From positions 558,001-622,000 of the forward strand of contig NZ_CP018617.1 of NCBI RefSeq assembly GCF_002849855.1: a stretch of 64,000 nucleotides of DNA. The letters are read 5' to 3'. The notes under the pieces were generated by a model. It worked only from the letters and a program-made list of their open reading frames with translations, was not told where the DNA came from and made no database searches. Position 1 is the first letter of the stretch; each line of letters begins with the position of its first letter. The position numbers and the translations under genes were made by a program. This document shows positions 16,514 through 25,612 of this stretch, in pieces. The DNA comes from Vibrio azureus. Its GTDB lineage: Bacteria > Pseudomonadota > Gammaproteobacteria > Enterobacterales > Vibrionaceae.

Positions 16514-16873
16514 ATGAATAAAATATCCAAGGATACGAGAAATCTAAACATCAGATACGACCTTCCGACTGAAGTGTGGGACAAGATTAGGAGCATATAC
16601 CAGTCAATGGATGGGTGGTTAGGGTTCAGCGATGGTACTGTCGGTTATGAAAACATACCGTATTGGTTTAGTTTCGACGATAAAGAAAAATGTATATCGG
16701 CTTCCGTTGAACCTTCAGGTTTGCAGTTTGAAGCAAACAATATCGATGAAGTCGAATGGGAAGCTTGGATGAGAAAAATAAAAAGTATTGCAACCGAAAT
16801 ATTAGGGTTCAAGGTCGGCGAGATTGAACTGGGAGAGGTGACTCATGAAATTGAATGGATCGATAAAAACTAG
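16514..16873 (+). CDS. Hypothetical cassette-like protein
   Basis: 119 residues, acidic, soluble, several Trp (WDKIRSIYQSMDGWLGFSDG, EVEWEAWMRKIKS). Not recognised. The 17 bases at 16489-16505 (ACGAATAAAATGCTATG) are nearly identical to those before the orphan gene at 7659 (7627-7643), although the proteins are unrelated, which suggests the same recombination or expression element delivered both. Confidence 0.55.
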   Translation: MNKISKDTRNLNIRYDLPTEVWDKIRSIYQSMDGWLGFSDGTVGYENIPYWFSFDDKEKCISASVEPSGLQFEANNIDEVEWEAWMRKIKSIATEILGFKVGEIELGEVTHEIEWIDKN

Positions 16874-16965
16874 AGGAATGGAAAGAGTCTCTTTGGTTGG
16901 ATAAGGTTGCGTGTGCTATCTTGCCAAAAATCGTCCTTCACATTTGTCCGCATTAAGTCGTATTT

Positions 16966-17343
16966 ATGAACCCAAGTCTAGAGCAAGTAGCAAAAGCGCT
17001 TCAGGATAATTGGTCTGAAGAAAGCACCGATGAGCCAGAAAATTGGACGCCATCTAATCCAAGCCGTGGGCAGTGCGGAATGTCATCGCTCATAATCAAT
17101 GATTACTTCGGTGGAAAGCTGATTTTATGGAAGGTGTTTGTGGGTGCTGAGCAAGTTGGCGTCCATTATTCCAACGAGTTACCAGATGGGACGCTCTTTG
17201 ATTCAACGAGCGAGCAATTCTGGGAGTCAGAAGAGTTAAAAGAGCCTAAATTATTCGAAAGGCCGCACAAATTGCCAAAGAATGGGGTAGACCGTTATTT
17301 CAAATTATCAGGCTTAGTTCGTAGTCAATTAGAAAATGCATAA
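16966..17343 (+). CDS. YunG-like family protein
   Basis: 125 residues. The pattern RGQCGMSSLIINDYFGGKL, then VHYSNELPDGTLFDSTSEQF, matches my recollection of the YunG family (Bacillus subtilis YunG), in which QC, the GG before the strand, HY-N and T-QF are the conserved points. Function of the family is not known; the conserved Cys/His look like a thiol-enzyme-type site, but that is inference. Soluble and single-domain. It sits in the run of small orphan genes and is probably an acquired cassette. Confidence 0.65.
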   Translation: MNPSLEQVAKALQDNWSEESTDEPENWTPSNPSRGQCGMSSLIINDYFGGKLILWKVFVGAEQVGVHYSNELPDGTLFDSTSEQFWESEELKEPKLFERPHKLPKNGVDRYFKLSGLVRSQLENA

Positions 17344-17503
17344 GTAGAGAGGAGTGATTGTGGGTGACTACGCGAAAGTCACGTATTTAAAGCATTTAAG
17401 AGTCACTCCCAACACTTGGTGTTTTCGGTTTAATTCAGTTTTAGTGTTTACTGTTGAGCTGGCCCGAGCTAAAACTAAGCAATCAATATTTGTAGGTTAT
17501 TTC

Positions 17504-18331
17504 GTGAAAAAAACTATTTTAGCTGTTCTTTTTAGCGCATCGGTTTTTGCTTCCTCAAGCAAAGACGTTCCAACGATGAATGATAAGAACGGTTACGTAG
17601 AACCGTTTCAGATGTTTGATAATGTTTATTATGTTGGGGACAAATGGGTTTCATCATATGCAATTGATACAGATGACGGACTAGTGATCATTGATACACT
17701 TGATTTCCCTTATTCTAAGTGGATTTCTATCAACCTTGAGAAGTTAGGGTTAGAAGATAAACCAATAACGCACATATTGGTAACACATGGGCACTCTGAC
17801 CATGTTGGAGGTGCTCAGTTACTTCAAAAAATGTATGGCTCTAAAGTTGTGATGACCAAAAGCGCTCATGAATTATCTATACAGCAATCAAACAAGAGCA
17901 AAGGTGAGAAGCAGTTCCTTTCACCAACCCTAGACATAGAGATAAAAAGTGATACCTCTATGGTTATTGGCGGCAAGGAGTTTAAGTTTTATCTCACCCC
18001 GGGTCATACTGAAGGTGATTTTTCCCTAGATTTTACAGTCAAAGATAAAGGCGCTGAACATCGTGCTTTTGTTGTTGGTGGCCATAGCGTAAGTGGTAAC
18101 GATCCAAAAATGATTAACCAGTTCCTGAATAGCATTGAGAAAGTTAGGAAGATTGCACTTCAGTCGCCCCTTGTGAGTGTTAATCTTTCCAACCATCCAC
18201 ATAAAAATTACCTATTTGAGAATAGGGAAAAGCTAGTTGTAAATGGGAACCCATTTATTAGTGAGACAAACTTCTTCATGTTTCTTAAGCAACAAGAAAG
18301 CTTAGCTAAGAATAAAATAAAAGGGCTGTAA
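17504..18331 (+). CDS. Secreted metallo-beta-lactamase-fold hydrolase (B3-like)
   Basis: 275 residues from the GTG at 17504 (AGG seven bases upstream), chosen because it begins a clean signal peptide (KKTILAVLFSASVFA, cut before SSS). Zinc ligands visible: HGHSDH at 95-100 (HxHxDH), His168 in TPGHTEGD, and His231/His233 in SNHPHKNY. The HxHxDH form and the PGHT loop resemble subclass B3 beta-lactamases and related periplasmic hydrolases. Whether it cleaves beta-lactams is not known; many such proteins in marine bacteria act on lactones or other esters. An in-frame GTG at 17354 would add 50 residues without a signal and is unlikely. Confidence 0.8.
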   Translation: MKKTILAVLFSASVFASSSKDVPTMNDKNGYVEPFQMFDNVYYVGDKWVSSYAIDTDDGLVIIDTLDFPYSKWISINLEKLGLEDKPITHILVTHGHSDHVGGAQLLQKMYGSKVVMTKSAHELSIQQSNKSKGEKQFLSPTLDIEIKSDTSMVIGGKEFKFYLTPGHTEGDFSLDFTVKDKGAEHRAFVVGGHSVSGNDPKMINQFLNSIEKVRKIALQSPLVSVNLSNHPHKNYLFENREKLVVNGNPFISETNFFMFLKQQESLAKNKIKGL

Positions 18332-18773
18332 CAGTTCTGAAGAAATGGGAAGTTTTTGCAGCTGAATTAGTTGATTAGGGGGGCCTAAGGTGATCCGCCC
18401 AATGCGAAATTAGCAAAGCTTCTGTCCAGAACCCTCACAGTTGGCTTGCATGAATTAAGACAAGCTGACCGTTGTGTAAACATTGCTTTAGGTTTTATAT
18501 CTTGTGGTCTAAGTTAGGAAAACTAATTAACCAACCAATCTTCTAAAAGAGAGGTAAATCAGTCTGATATCTTCAGGTTTTGGTGCCTATTTAAAGGTTA
18601 AGGAGCTTTTTAAGGCTAAATAAACTCTCCATAGAGTATGGATATTCACTTTATTAGTAGTGGGTGAAGTTATAAGTCTTAATTTAGATATTTAATGTCT
18701 TAAAATTGTTGTTTAATGCTGTAATATCAGTATTAGTATCTAATTTTGGTTTTAATCACTAATCAGGATAGGT
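18332..18773. other. Gene-free stretch
   Basis: Contains a partial repeat B (about 18403-18450, TTAGCAAAGCTTCTGTCCAG and CTCACAGTTGGC). The segment 18640-18770 is AT-rich and probably carries the cfa promoter. Confidence 0.5.
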
Positions 18774-19916
18774 ATGAATTACTACAACTTCTTTAAAGAG
18801 CTTCTAAAAAATGCTGATATTAAATTAGATGGAGATAGAACTTGGGACATCAAGGTTAAAGATGTCAATATGTTCAGTCGGATTATAGAGTGTGGTTCAT
18901 TGGGGCTAGGAGAAAGTTATGTTGATGAGATGTGGGAGTGCGAAGACTTATCAACAATGACTTCTAAGCTTCTTTCATCAGACATTGAATCTAAGTTAAC
19001 CATTTCAAATAAATTATCTGTTGGGGCTTCATTAGGTAAACAAAAATTAAAAAAACTATTTAACCCTCAGAGTATTTCCCAAGCCAAAGTTGATGTAAGT
19101 TCACACTATGATTTAGGGAATGATCTTTATGAAAGAATGCTTGATCCAAGAATGACCTATACATGTGGATATTGGAAAGAAGCGAGTGATTTGGCTCAAG
19201 CTCAAGAACATAAACTTGATCTCCTATGTAGAAAGTTAGGTTTATCAAAAGGAATGAGAGTTCTAGACATTGGATGTGGTTGGGGAAGTTTCATGCAATT
19301 TGCCGCAGAGAAATATGGCGTCATATGTGATGGTTTAACTTTATCAAAAGAGCAAGCTGAATTAGGGCAGAGTAAGGCTAATGATGCTGGACTACCAATA
19401 AACTTTATCTTACAAGACTACAGAGAGTATAGACCTGAATATAAGTATGATGCAGTTGTATCCGTTGGAATGATAGAACATGTGGGTCCAAGTAACTATA
19501 GAGAGTATTTTGAATGTGCAGATCGATTCATGAAAGAAGAGTCTATATTTTTATTGCATACAATTGGTTCAAGTATATCTAAGGTGGATTGTGAGCCATG
19601 GATTGACAAATATATTTTTCCTAACGGGGTAATACCTTCATTAGCCCAATTAGCACAAGCAATGGAACCGAAGTTTAATATTGAAGATTTACACAATTTT
19701 GGTCCTGATTATGATCTGACACTTTGTGCATGGTATGAAAATTTTGAGCAAAGCTGGCCAGAATTACAATCTAAATATGGCGAACGATTTTTTAGGATTT
19801 GGCGTTATTACTTGCTTTCATGTGCAGGAGCATTTAGAGCCCGAGATATAAGCTTATGGCAACTTGCATTAACAAAAGGTGACAGAAGTCTGCCTGAAAG
19901 TGTAAGAGCGGTTTAA
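18774..19916 (+). CDS. cfa: Cyclopropane-fatty-acyl-phospholipid synthase
   Basis: 380 residues, ATG at 18774 with AGGA six bases upstream. It transfers a methylene group from S-adenosylmethionine to unsaturated acyl chains of membrane phospholipids. Visible hallmarks: SSHYDLGNDLYERMLDPRMTYTCGYW, the SAM-binding VLDIGCGWGSF, GLTLSKEQ, YDAVVSVGMIEHVG and the C-terminal AWYENFEQSWPEL and CAGAFRARDISLWQ, all matching E. coli Cfa, whose length (382) is the same. Monocistronic. Its surroundings are accessory, so this may be an extra copy. Confidence 0.95.
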   Translation: MNYYNFFKELLKNADIKLDGDRTWDIKVKDVNMFSRIIECGSLGLGESYVDEMWECEDLSTMTSKLLSSDIESKLTISNKLSVGASLGKQKLKKLFNPQSISQAKVDVSSHYDLGNDLYERMLDPRMTYTCGYWKEASDLAQAQEHKLDLLCRKLGLSKGMRVLDIGCGWGSFMQFAAEKYGVICDGLTLSKEQAELGQSKANDAGLPINFILQDYREYRPEYKYDAVVSVGMIEHVGPSNYREYFECADRFMKEESIFLLHTIGSSISKVDCEPWIDKYIFPNGVIPSLAQLAQAMEPKFNIEDLHNFGPDYDLTLCAWYENFEQSWPELQSKYGERFFRIWRYYLLSCAGAFRARDISLWQLALTKGDRSLPESVRAV

Positions 19917-20328
19917 AGCTTGATTAATCATAGAGTCTTTTAGAATTCACCCATGATCCTTCAAGGTAATATTATGAATGTTTGCACTATCCAAACAAGT
20001 TGCAACAGAACACGCAGACTTTGCTTGTATTTGGCGTAATTTTTTGCTGATAGGTGAGCTTTTTACATAATGACATCTAGATTCGTTGTATCAGTAAGGC
20101 ATAACTATTGAGTGCGTCAACAAATCTAAATTAAATAGATCTTACAATAAATAATAAATCGATATGATATTTTAATTTTAATTTTAATTTTTCAATCTTA
20201 TTATTTAATTGGATGTGTTTTTATTTGCTTAGTTTTGACATTATTAATTACTCAAAGGAACTATTATAGCTATTCCTCTTTATTTTTAATGAATGTAAAG
20301 AACTACATATAAATTCACAAAGGCTAAT
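19917..20328. other. Gene-free AT-rich stretch
   Basis: About 410 bases, very AT-rich around 20150-20330 (repeated TTTTAA). Likely promoter of the following protease gene; no gene or hairpin stood out. Confidence 0.45.
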
Positions 20329-21270
20329 ATGAAATCTAAATTATCATTAATAATCGCGCTTGCAGCTTCTGCTTATTCTGCAAATAGTTTTGCTATTCAT
20401 TATGGACAGGAGGTTGATCCAGAGCTTTTTAAATCTTATGTCTCTTTTCGAGTAATTGGTATGTTTCAAGGGGTTGTGAAAGATGAACAACATTCATGTG
20501 GAGGAACTCTCATTGCAGATAAATGGGTTTTGTCTGCTGCACACTGTGGGGGAAGCTTGATGATAGGTGAACATCCTCTTGAAGGCTTCGCCGTGTATAA
20601 TCCGATGATTCGTGTGGGGATTGATAAAGGTGGAATTTTTGACGGAGCCCCTATTGAAGTCGCAGAGTTCTGGACGCTGGACGGCCAACATTGTGTTGTG
20701 CATGAAAACACGACAGAGTGTGACAACGAAGGCTCCTTATTAAGAAGATCAGGAGGTCAGGATTTAATGCTTGTTAAACTTAAAGAATCAGCAATAAGGC
20801 CTGGATTGAGCGAAAAAGCTGAAATATATTCTTACAGTAAGTATGGAACTCCAGTTGTGCAAGTGGGCCTTGGATCTCTAGATAATGAACATGGCGGCCA
20901 TTTGTCAAAAACATTACGCGGTTATGCAACAACCATAACTCACTTGGAGGATTGCATTTCAGATTACCCAGATTATGCCGATGCTTTTGACCTTGAAATA
21001 GGTTACTGCCAAGGAATGGAAGGAGCACGACAAAGAACAGGCATGGCAGATTCAGGTGGGCCAGCTTATGTTCTTGATACTAAGGATCAGAAGCTAAAAT
21101 TGGCTGGTGTTGTTTCTGGTGGAGTTACCATGATAGATGATTCTTCTGAATGGGGTTTCACCGAGAAGGTTGGCTTAACGAGAATGACAAGGCCTGGGTC
21201 GGAAAAGGCTATTGAGTGGATAGAGACGATATTTCTGGAAAATAATGGTCCGGATTTAAATCGCCAGTGA
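20329..21270 (+). CDS. Secreted trypsin-like serine protease (S1 family)
   Basis: 313 residues. Signal peptide (KSKLSLIIALAASAYSANSFA) then a short propeptide-like segment. Catalytic triad: His72 in LSAAHCG, Asp145 in GGQDLMLVKL, and Ser242 in GMADSGGPAYV. Cysteine pairs as in chymotrypsin-fold enzymes (CGG...AHC). Vibrio S1 proteases often have a C-terminal extension with a transmembrane anchor or GlyGly-CTERM tail; this one ends right after the catalytic domain (IEWIETIFLEN), so it should be released. The S1 pocket residue six before Ser242 is in the segment QRTGMAD, not a clear Asp, so trypsin-like specificity is uncertain. Own terminator downstream. Confidence 0.9.
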   Translation: MKSKLSLIIALAASAYSANSFAIHYGQEVDPELFKSYVSFRVIGMFQGVVKDEQHSCGGTLIADKWVLSAAHCGGSLMIGEHPLEGFAVYNPMIRVGIDKGGIFDGAPIEVAEFWTLDGQHCVVHENTTECDNEGSLLRRSGGQDLMLVKLKESAIRPGLSEKAEIYSYSKYGTPVVQVGLGSLDNEHGGHLSKTLRGYATTITHLEDCISDYPDYADAFDLEIGYCQGMEGARQRTGMADSGGPAYVLDTKDQKLKLAGVVSGGVTMIDDSSEWGFTEKVGLTRMTRPGSEKAIEWIETIFLENNGPDLNRQ

Positions 21271-21353
21271 TCTTCTGATATTTATTAAATAAATCCTCAA
21301 TACTTTTCAAGTTTTAAAATCAAGAGATGCACTTATTAAGTATTGGTATCTCT

Positions 21354-21388
21354 AAGGTAAGGAAAGAAAAACTTTCCTTACCTTTTTT
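21354..21388 (+). terminator. Rho-independent terminator of the protease gene
   Basis: AAGGTAAGGAAAG and CTTTCCTTACCTT arms (13 bp), loop AAAAA, then TTTT. About 85 bases after the stop. Confidence 0.9.
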
Positions 21389-21722
21389 AAATTTCCTACC
21401 TTAGAATTTATGGCAGTCTCGATAAAAATTGACGCAGCTATTGTGCTAACAGGTTTTCAATTGATTAAAAAACCATTAAATGCTATCACATAGTTAAACA
21501 TCTCGGAATCAATGTACTAGTAAGTACCTAGCTGGTAAATTGTATTATACAAAAATGACTATTGTTTCTGGCAGCAGCCATCTTGATTTGAGGTCCAAAA
21601 GTTATCCAGTTATCTAATGGCGTTCAGTCATAGCATTTCTCTCTTTTTCTGATACTCGGACGTCGAGCCTAACCAAAAATAGAAATGGAGGCGTTCTTAT
21701 TACCCATCTGCCGGGTTGAGAA
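21389..21722. other. Gene-free stretch
   Basis: About 330 bases between two convergent genes; nothing recognised. Confidence 0.4.
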
Positions 21723-22748
21723 TTAGCCCATGTTAATAATAATTTTTCCGAACGCGCCTTTATCCAGTTGCTCCAGCGCTTCCGGTAGCTCTGCTAAGCT
21801 AAATGATTTATCTATAACTGGTTTCAATTTGACTTTGTCAACGGTATTGACTAGGCTTTCTAGCGCGCGGCGATGACCTACACCTATACCTTGAATCGTT
21901 GGTGATTTCAGTAACAGCATGACTCCCGGAGCTGTGACATCGTGTGTGTCCATCATACCAATCATTGATATGCGCCCATGTGAGGCTACGGCGCGAACAG
22001 AGTCTGCAAAGTTACGTCCCCCAACCGTATCCACAACGTGATCAATTCCTCGTTCATTTGTCAGACGATAAATGGCTTCGACCCAGTTCTCTGTTTTGCG
22101 GTTAATACCGTGATCAGCGCCTAGCTCAGCTGCTGCGGCCAGTTTTTCATCGCTGGATGAAGTAATAAATACTTCGGCACCCATGGCCTTGGCTATTTGG
22201 AGTGCAAAAAGAGCCACGCCACCGGTTCCCTGAACGAGTACGGTTTCGCCTGGACGAAGGTTACCTCGTTCAATCAGAGCAAACCAAGCTGTCAGCCCTG
22301 CACAGACAAGCGTGCTGGCTTCAGCATCGGTGAGCGACTGTGGCGCTTTAACCAGCCACTCCTCATTTATGAGCACGTATTCAGCTAGCACGCCCTGAAA
22401 ACCGTAACCGAGTGTATCGTAGTGTGGATTTTTAGCGTTGTTATCCAACTTTCCGTCTATCCAGTTTGCGTTAAAAGATGAGATAACTCGGTCTCCCGGG
22501 CTAAAGCGAGTTGTGCCAGATCCGGTTTTTTCAACCACGCCAGACATATCAGAACCAGGTGTGAAAGGCATTGGCATACCATTGCCCATTCCACCTTCAA
22601 TAATGACTTTATCTCGATAATTGAGAGAGACGGCATTGACTCTGACAAGAATTTCATTTGGACCAGGTTGAGGGATTTCCGTTTCTATAAGTTTCAGGTT
22701 TTGACGTCCAGTTTCGTTTAATATCCAACGTTTCATGCTGTATTTCAT
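21723..22748 (-). CDS. NAD(P)-dependent quinone oxidoreductase / alcohol dehydrogenase (MDR superfamily)
   Basis: 341 residues; start has AAGGAA upstream. Medium-chain dehydrogenase/reductase pattern: GroES-like N-terminal part (VNAVSLNYRDKVIIEGG, PGSDMSGVVEKTGSG, PGDRVI), then a Rossmann domain with VLVQGTGGVALFALQIAKAMGA and GADHGINRKTENW. The catalytic zinc ligands of true alcohol dehydrogenases are not present at the usual places, pointing to the zinc-free quinone reductase branch. It lies divergently from a LysR-type gene with 104 bases between them, so it is probably controlled by that regulator. Substrate unknown. Confidence 0.85.
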   Translation of the reverse strand: MKYSMKRWILNETGRQNLKLIETEIPQPGPNEILVRVNAVSLNYRDKVIIEGGMGNGMPMPFTPGSDMSGVVEKTGSGTTRFSPGDRVISSFNANWIDGKLDNNAKNPHYDTLGYGFQGVLAEYVLINEEWLVKAPQSLTDAEASTLVCAGLTAWFALIERGNLRPGETVLVQGTGGVALFALQIAKAMGAEVFITSSSDEKLAAAAELGADHGINRKTENWVEAIYRLTNERGIDHVVDTVGGRNFADSVRAVASHGRISMIGMMDTHDVTAPGVMLLLKSPTIQGIGVGHRRALESLVNTVDKVKLKPVIDKSFSLAELPEALEQLDKGAFGKIIINMG

Positions 22749-22852
22749 ATAGATTCCTTATTGATAGATAGCTGATAAAAAGATTCTAACATTGCAAATT
22801 AGGTGACAGTGGTGGCATTATGTCTCTTTATTGGTTCCATTTAGGCAACAAT

Positions 22853-23767
22853 ATGAAAGGTGAGATGAATAGTATTCCTGTATTTGTGGCTGCAGCTGAG
22901 TCGGTGAGTTTTTCTCAAGCGGCCGACAAATTACATGTTACTCGCTCTGCAGTGGCGAAAACGATATCCCGTCTAGAGGATAGGCTTGGTGTTACCCTTT
23001 TCAATCGCACGACTCGCAGCCAAAGCCTCACTGATGAAGGCTCTCTGTACTACGAATTCTGCAGTCGAGCGTTGGCTGAAATTAAGCAAGCGGAGGATAT
23101 ACTGGAAGGTGGTAAGTTGCAGGTTAGTGGGAAACTAAGGGTGTCGGTTCCGGTACTGCTTGGACACCTTTGTATTTCACCCTTATTGTCTGAGCTTGCA
23201 AAAGAACACCTTGGGCTGGAACTGGAAATTTCATTCAACGATCGTCCGGTGAATTTGCAGGAAGAGGGATTTGATTTGGCCGTCAGAATTGGCGCACTGG
23301 CTGACAGTAGCAAACTGATAGCTCGAAAACTGGCTTCTCACACGATGGTATTCTGTGCGTCTCCGGGTTATATCAACGAAGCTGGTGAGCCAATTTTACC
23401 CATTGACCTAAAGCAGCATGCTGCCGTTGCATACATCCGTTCAGGGCGCATCCTGAAGTGGCAAGTTAAAAACGAAAATGATGAAATGTCGGAAATACTT
23501 CCACCAGCCAGGCTGATGATGGATGATATGCAGGCAGTACGAGATATGACCATAGCGGGAGGGGGTATTGCTTGGCTGCCTTATTGGCTTGTGCGGGAGC
23601 AACTCGATAGTGGCAATTTGATAGAGATACTAAAAGATCAGACTTCAGGAAGCTGGCCTATCTATGCCGTTTGGCCACGAACTCCTCATTTGTCTCTGAA
23701 AGTCCGGCTGGCCGTTGATGAATTAGTTAGCAAGCTACCGGCTATGATGGCTACGATTGAAAGCTAG
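22853..23767 (+). CDS. LysR family transcriptional regulator
   Basis: 304 residues from the ATG at 22853; an ATG at 22868 right after AAAGGTGAG is nearly as good and one at 22820 less likely. The N-terminal winged helix-turn-helix is clear (FVAAAESVSFSQAADKLHVTRSAVAKTISRLEDRLGVTLFNRTTR), followed by the periplasmic-binding-like effector domain (GKLRVSVPVLLGHLCISPLL to the end). The type resembles the CrgA/AaeR-like subgroup (NRTTRSQSLTDEG). Divergent from the quinone oxidoreductase gene, the usual arrangement of a LysR regulator and its target. Confidence 0.9.
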   Translation: MKGEMNSIPVFVAAAESVSFSQAADKLHVTRSAVAKTISRLEDRLGVTLFNRTTRSQSLTDEGSLYYEFCSRALAEIKQAEDILEGGKLQVSGKLRVSVPVLLGHLCISPLLSELAKEHLGLELEISFNDRPVNLQEEGFDLAVRIGALADSSKLIARKLASHTMVFCASPGYINEAGEPILPIDLKQHAAVAYIRSGRILKWQVKNENDEMSEILPPARLMMDDMQAVRDMTIAGGGIAWLPYWLVREQLDSGNLIEILKDQTSGSWPIYAVWPRTPHLSLKVRLAVDELVSKLPAMMATIES

Positions 23768-23874
23768 GCAAGATGTCTACTTTTGTTCACAGCATAATGG
23801 ATTAGGTCGGGTAGTAGCGTTGCTCACCACTTAACGCGGTGTTAAATACACGTGCGAACTAATAGGATTTAAGG

Positions 23875-24276
23875 ATGAATCGAAATATAGAATTTAGACC
23901 TCATTTATGGCATTCGAAAATGGTGTTGCCCATGGTGACGAGCTATGTGGCTTTCACATTTATTTTCAATTGGTTCTACGAAGTTGATTTTCAATTATGG
24001 CCATTTCTAGTCACAGTGACGAGTATGGTGGCAGTGTGTTCAGTTTTAGCCTTGTTTAAGAAGAGTCATTTGTCAGTTGTGGGAAATGATGTTTTCCTCC
24101 AAGGACTCAAGGCTGAGTTGATGGTAAAGGAAGATATGTTTGGATATGAGTATATTCAAATTACCTCAAATACAGAAACTGGTTATCATCGGGTTAAAGT
24201 TACCCAAAATCAGTTTTCTTTTTCAGACTGGGCGCTTCTGTTGGGAAAGTGCAATCAGAAATCGTTTCAAAAATAA
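23875..24276 (+). CDS. Hypothetical two-helix membrane protein
   Basis: 133 residues with two adjacent hydrophobic segments (about 18-36, LPMVTSYVAFTFIFNW, and 42-60, WPFLVTVTSMVAVCSVLALF) and a soluble C-terminal part with strand-like sequence (HLSVVGNDVFLQGLKAEL, GYHRVKVTQNQFSFSDW). Not recognised; the tail could be a PH-like fold. The start is preceded by AGGATTTAAGG. Upstream, ACTTAACGCGGTGTTAAAT looks like an attC fragment, so again possibly a cassette gene. Confidence 0.6.
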   Translation: MNRNIEFRPHLWHSKMVLPMVTSYVAFTFIFNWFYEVDFQLWPFLVTVTSMVAVCSVLALFKKSHLSVVGNDVFLQGLKAELMVKEDMFGYEYIQITSNTETGYHRVKVTQNQFSFSDWALLLGKCNQKSFQK

Positions 24277-24417
24277 CCTCGGAAGGAAAAAGACAACCTC
24301 TAAATATCAGGGTTGATCTTCATTGTTTATTTTGTTGTTAATTATGCTGAAGTGTCCAATGTTTACAGCAAAACCGTTTCCAGGTGGTATATTTGATAGA
24401 ATTCTGATAAGTTTTTA

Positions 24418-24470
24418 TTTTACAAATAGTTAAGTGTGTGCATTTTACTGATCAAATAGGTTAAATGCAC
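24418..24470 (+). repeat. Structured attC-like hairpin upstream of a small gene, copy 2
   Basis: TTTACAAATAGTTAAGTGTG as at 7567-7587, then GTGCATTT (24438-24445) and AAATGCAC (24463-24470). Two pairs differ from copy 1 with compensation on both strands. Confidence 0.5.
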
Positions 24471-24605
24471 ATGCTTAAGCCAGCAGGTTTTCATATTATT
24501 AATGAAGCTGTTTATAAGAAAGTGCAGGGCATGTTACCTGAACACATCAACGAAATGTTTTATGCAGGTGACTTTGATTGTCCCAAGCTACTGAGGAGAG
24601 TGTAG
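24471..24605 (+). CDS. Small 44-residue protein, translationally coupled
   Basis: ATG at 24471 opens 44 codons (MLKPAGFHIINEAVYKKVQG ... LLRRV) ending in a TAG whose last base is the first base of the next gene's GTG start (TAGTG). Composition is protein-like and uses no rare codons. It could be a real small partner of the following protein, or the remnant of a longer gene. It begins directly at the edge of the hairpin repeat. Confidence 0.4.
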   Translation: MLKPAGFHIINEAVYKKVQGMLPEHINEMFYAGDFDCPKLLRRV

Positions 24606-25162
24606 TGAACGAAGAAGAAAAATATATTCTAGATTCAATCAAAGGATGGGTATGGTCAGGTTTTTATAGCATAGTCGATATTCGTGAAATGATATACGAT
24701 AATCTCGAGGAAGGGTGCGATGAAGAAATGCTGCTGGCCTCAATCGAGCCTGAGATTGAGAAAAAACGTTTAGCGGAAAAAGAATGGCCAGAGGTTACAG
24801 ATTTCGATCGTCTTCATGGTGTATTTTATAAGCTACATGAAGAAGGAATTTGTGCTCTTCATAACGCGGGATACACAATGTCTGACGGATTCGAAGATGT
24901 TAGTGAGGTCGTTCATGATGCTCCTAAAGATCATTATCACAGTTTTTGCTTCTATCATGGTCAAGATGTGGAAGGTGCAGTAAACGGTAGAGGCCTTATG
25001 ATTGCATTTGGTGCTCTTGAAAGTGACGATGAGAAAAGTGTCCAGACCGGTAAGCGAGTAGCAGAGTGCTTGAGTAAAGCAGGTTTTAAGGTTGATTGGG
25101 ACGGTTCTATTAAAACGAGAATATTCTTGCCAGAGATAAAATGGCAAAAGCGGACAGTCTAA
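24605..25162 (+). CDS. DUF6891-like protein
   Basis: 185 residues from the GTG at 24605, which follows GAGGAGAG by four bases; an in-frame TTG at 24578 is an alternative. The pattern FDRLHGVFYKLHEEGICALHNAGYT, then SFCFYHGQDVEGAVNGRGLMIAFG, then a closing RIFLPEIKWQKR agrees with what I recall of the DUF6891 family. Soluble, acidic N terminus (VNEEEKYILDSIKGWVWSGF). Function unknown. Coupled to a 44-residue upstream frame and located in an accessory stretch with attC-like edges on both sides. Confidence 0.65.
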   Translation: MNEEEKYILDSIKGWVWSGFYSIVDIREMIYDNLEEGCDEEMLLASIEPEIEKKRLAEKEWPEVTDFDRLHGVFYKLHEEGICALHNAGYTMSDGFEDVSEVVHDAPKDHYHSFCFYHGQDVEGAVNGRGLMIAFGALESDDEKSVQTGKRVAECLSKAGFKVDWDGSIKTRIFLPEIKWQKRTV

Positions 25163-25612
25163 TAAGTGGTATCAACTGACCATCAAACTGTCTGAATGAA
25201 CTCTTTAATTACAGCGGATAAAAATTCCCGCTGTACCTAACTAGCGTTATATGACTGTGTCGACACATCCACTTCGGAGCACTTGCCTAAGGCAACATTA
25301 GTGTTTATGTTGTGCCAATTTTATGAATAAATGGTTTTTTAATTATGGTTATGAAGTTAAAGCTAATTTTATATAAAAAGGATGTTTGGCTTTGCTATTA
25401 AATCAACAGAAAACCTGATTAATGTGCACATTTTTGCTTTTATATATCAATACCTTGAGATCTTGCCATGCACATGTCGATGCCAAACTCACAAAGAGAA
25501 TTGGGTATATAGAGTTCCCCCCTTCATAAAAAATTGATTACTCATGCAGAAGGATGATTTAAGAGCCGCATCAACACTGGAAGCAATATAAAACTTATAA
25601 GGAAATTTGAAC
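25155..25612. other. Gene-free stretch with possible attC remnant
   Basis: Starts GTCTAATAAG at the stop of the previous gene and reaches CTAGCGTTATATG at about 25237-25250; inside, TACAGCGG and CCGCTGTA form a hairpin (about 25212-25237). This resembles a degenerate integron attC site. The remaining 350 bases hold no gene. Confidence 0.4.
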
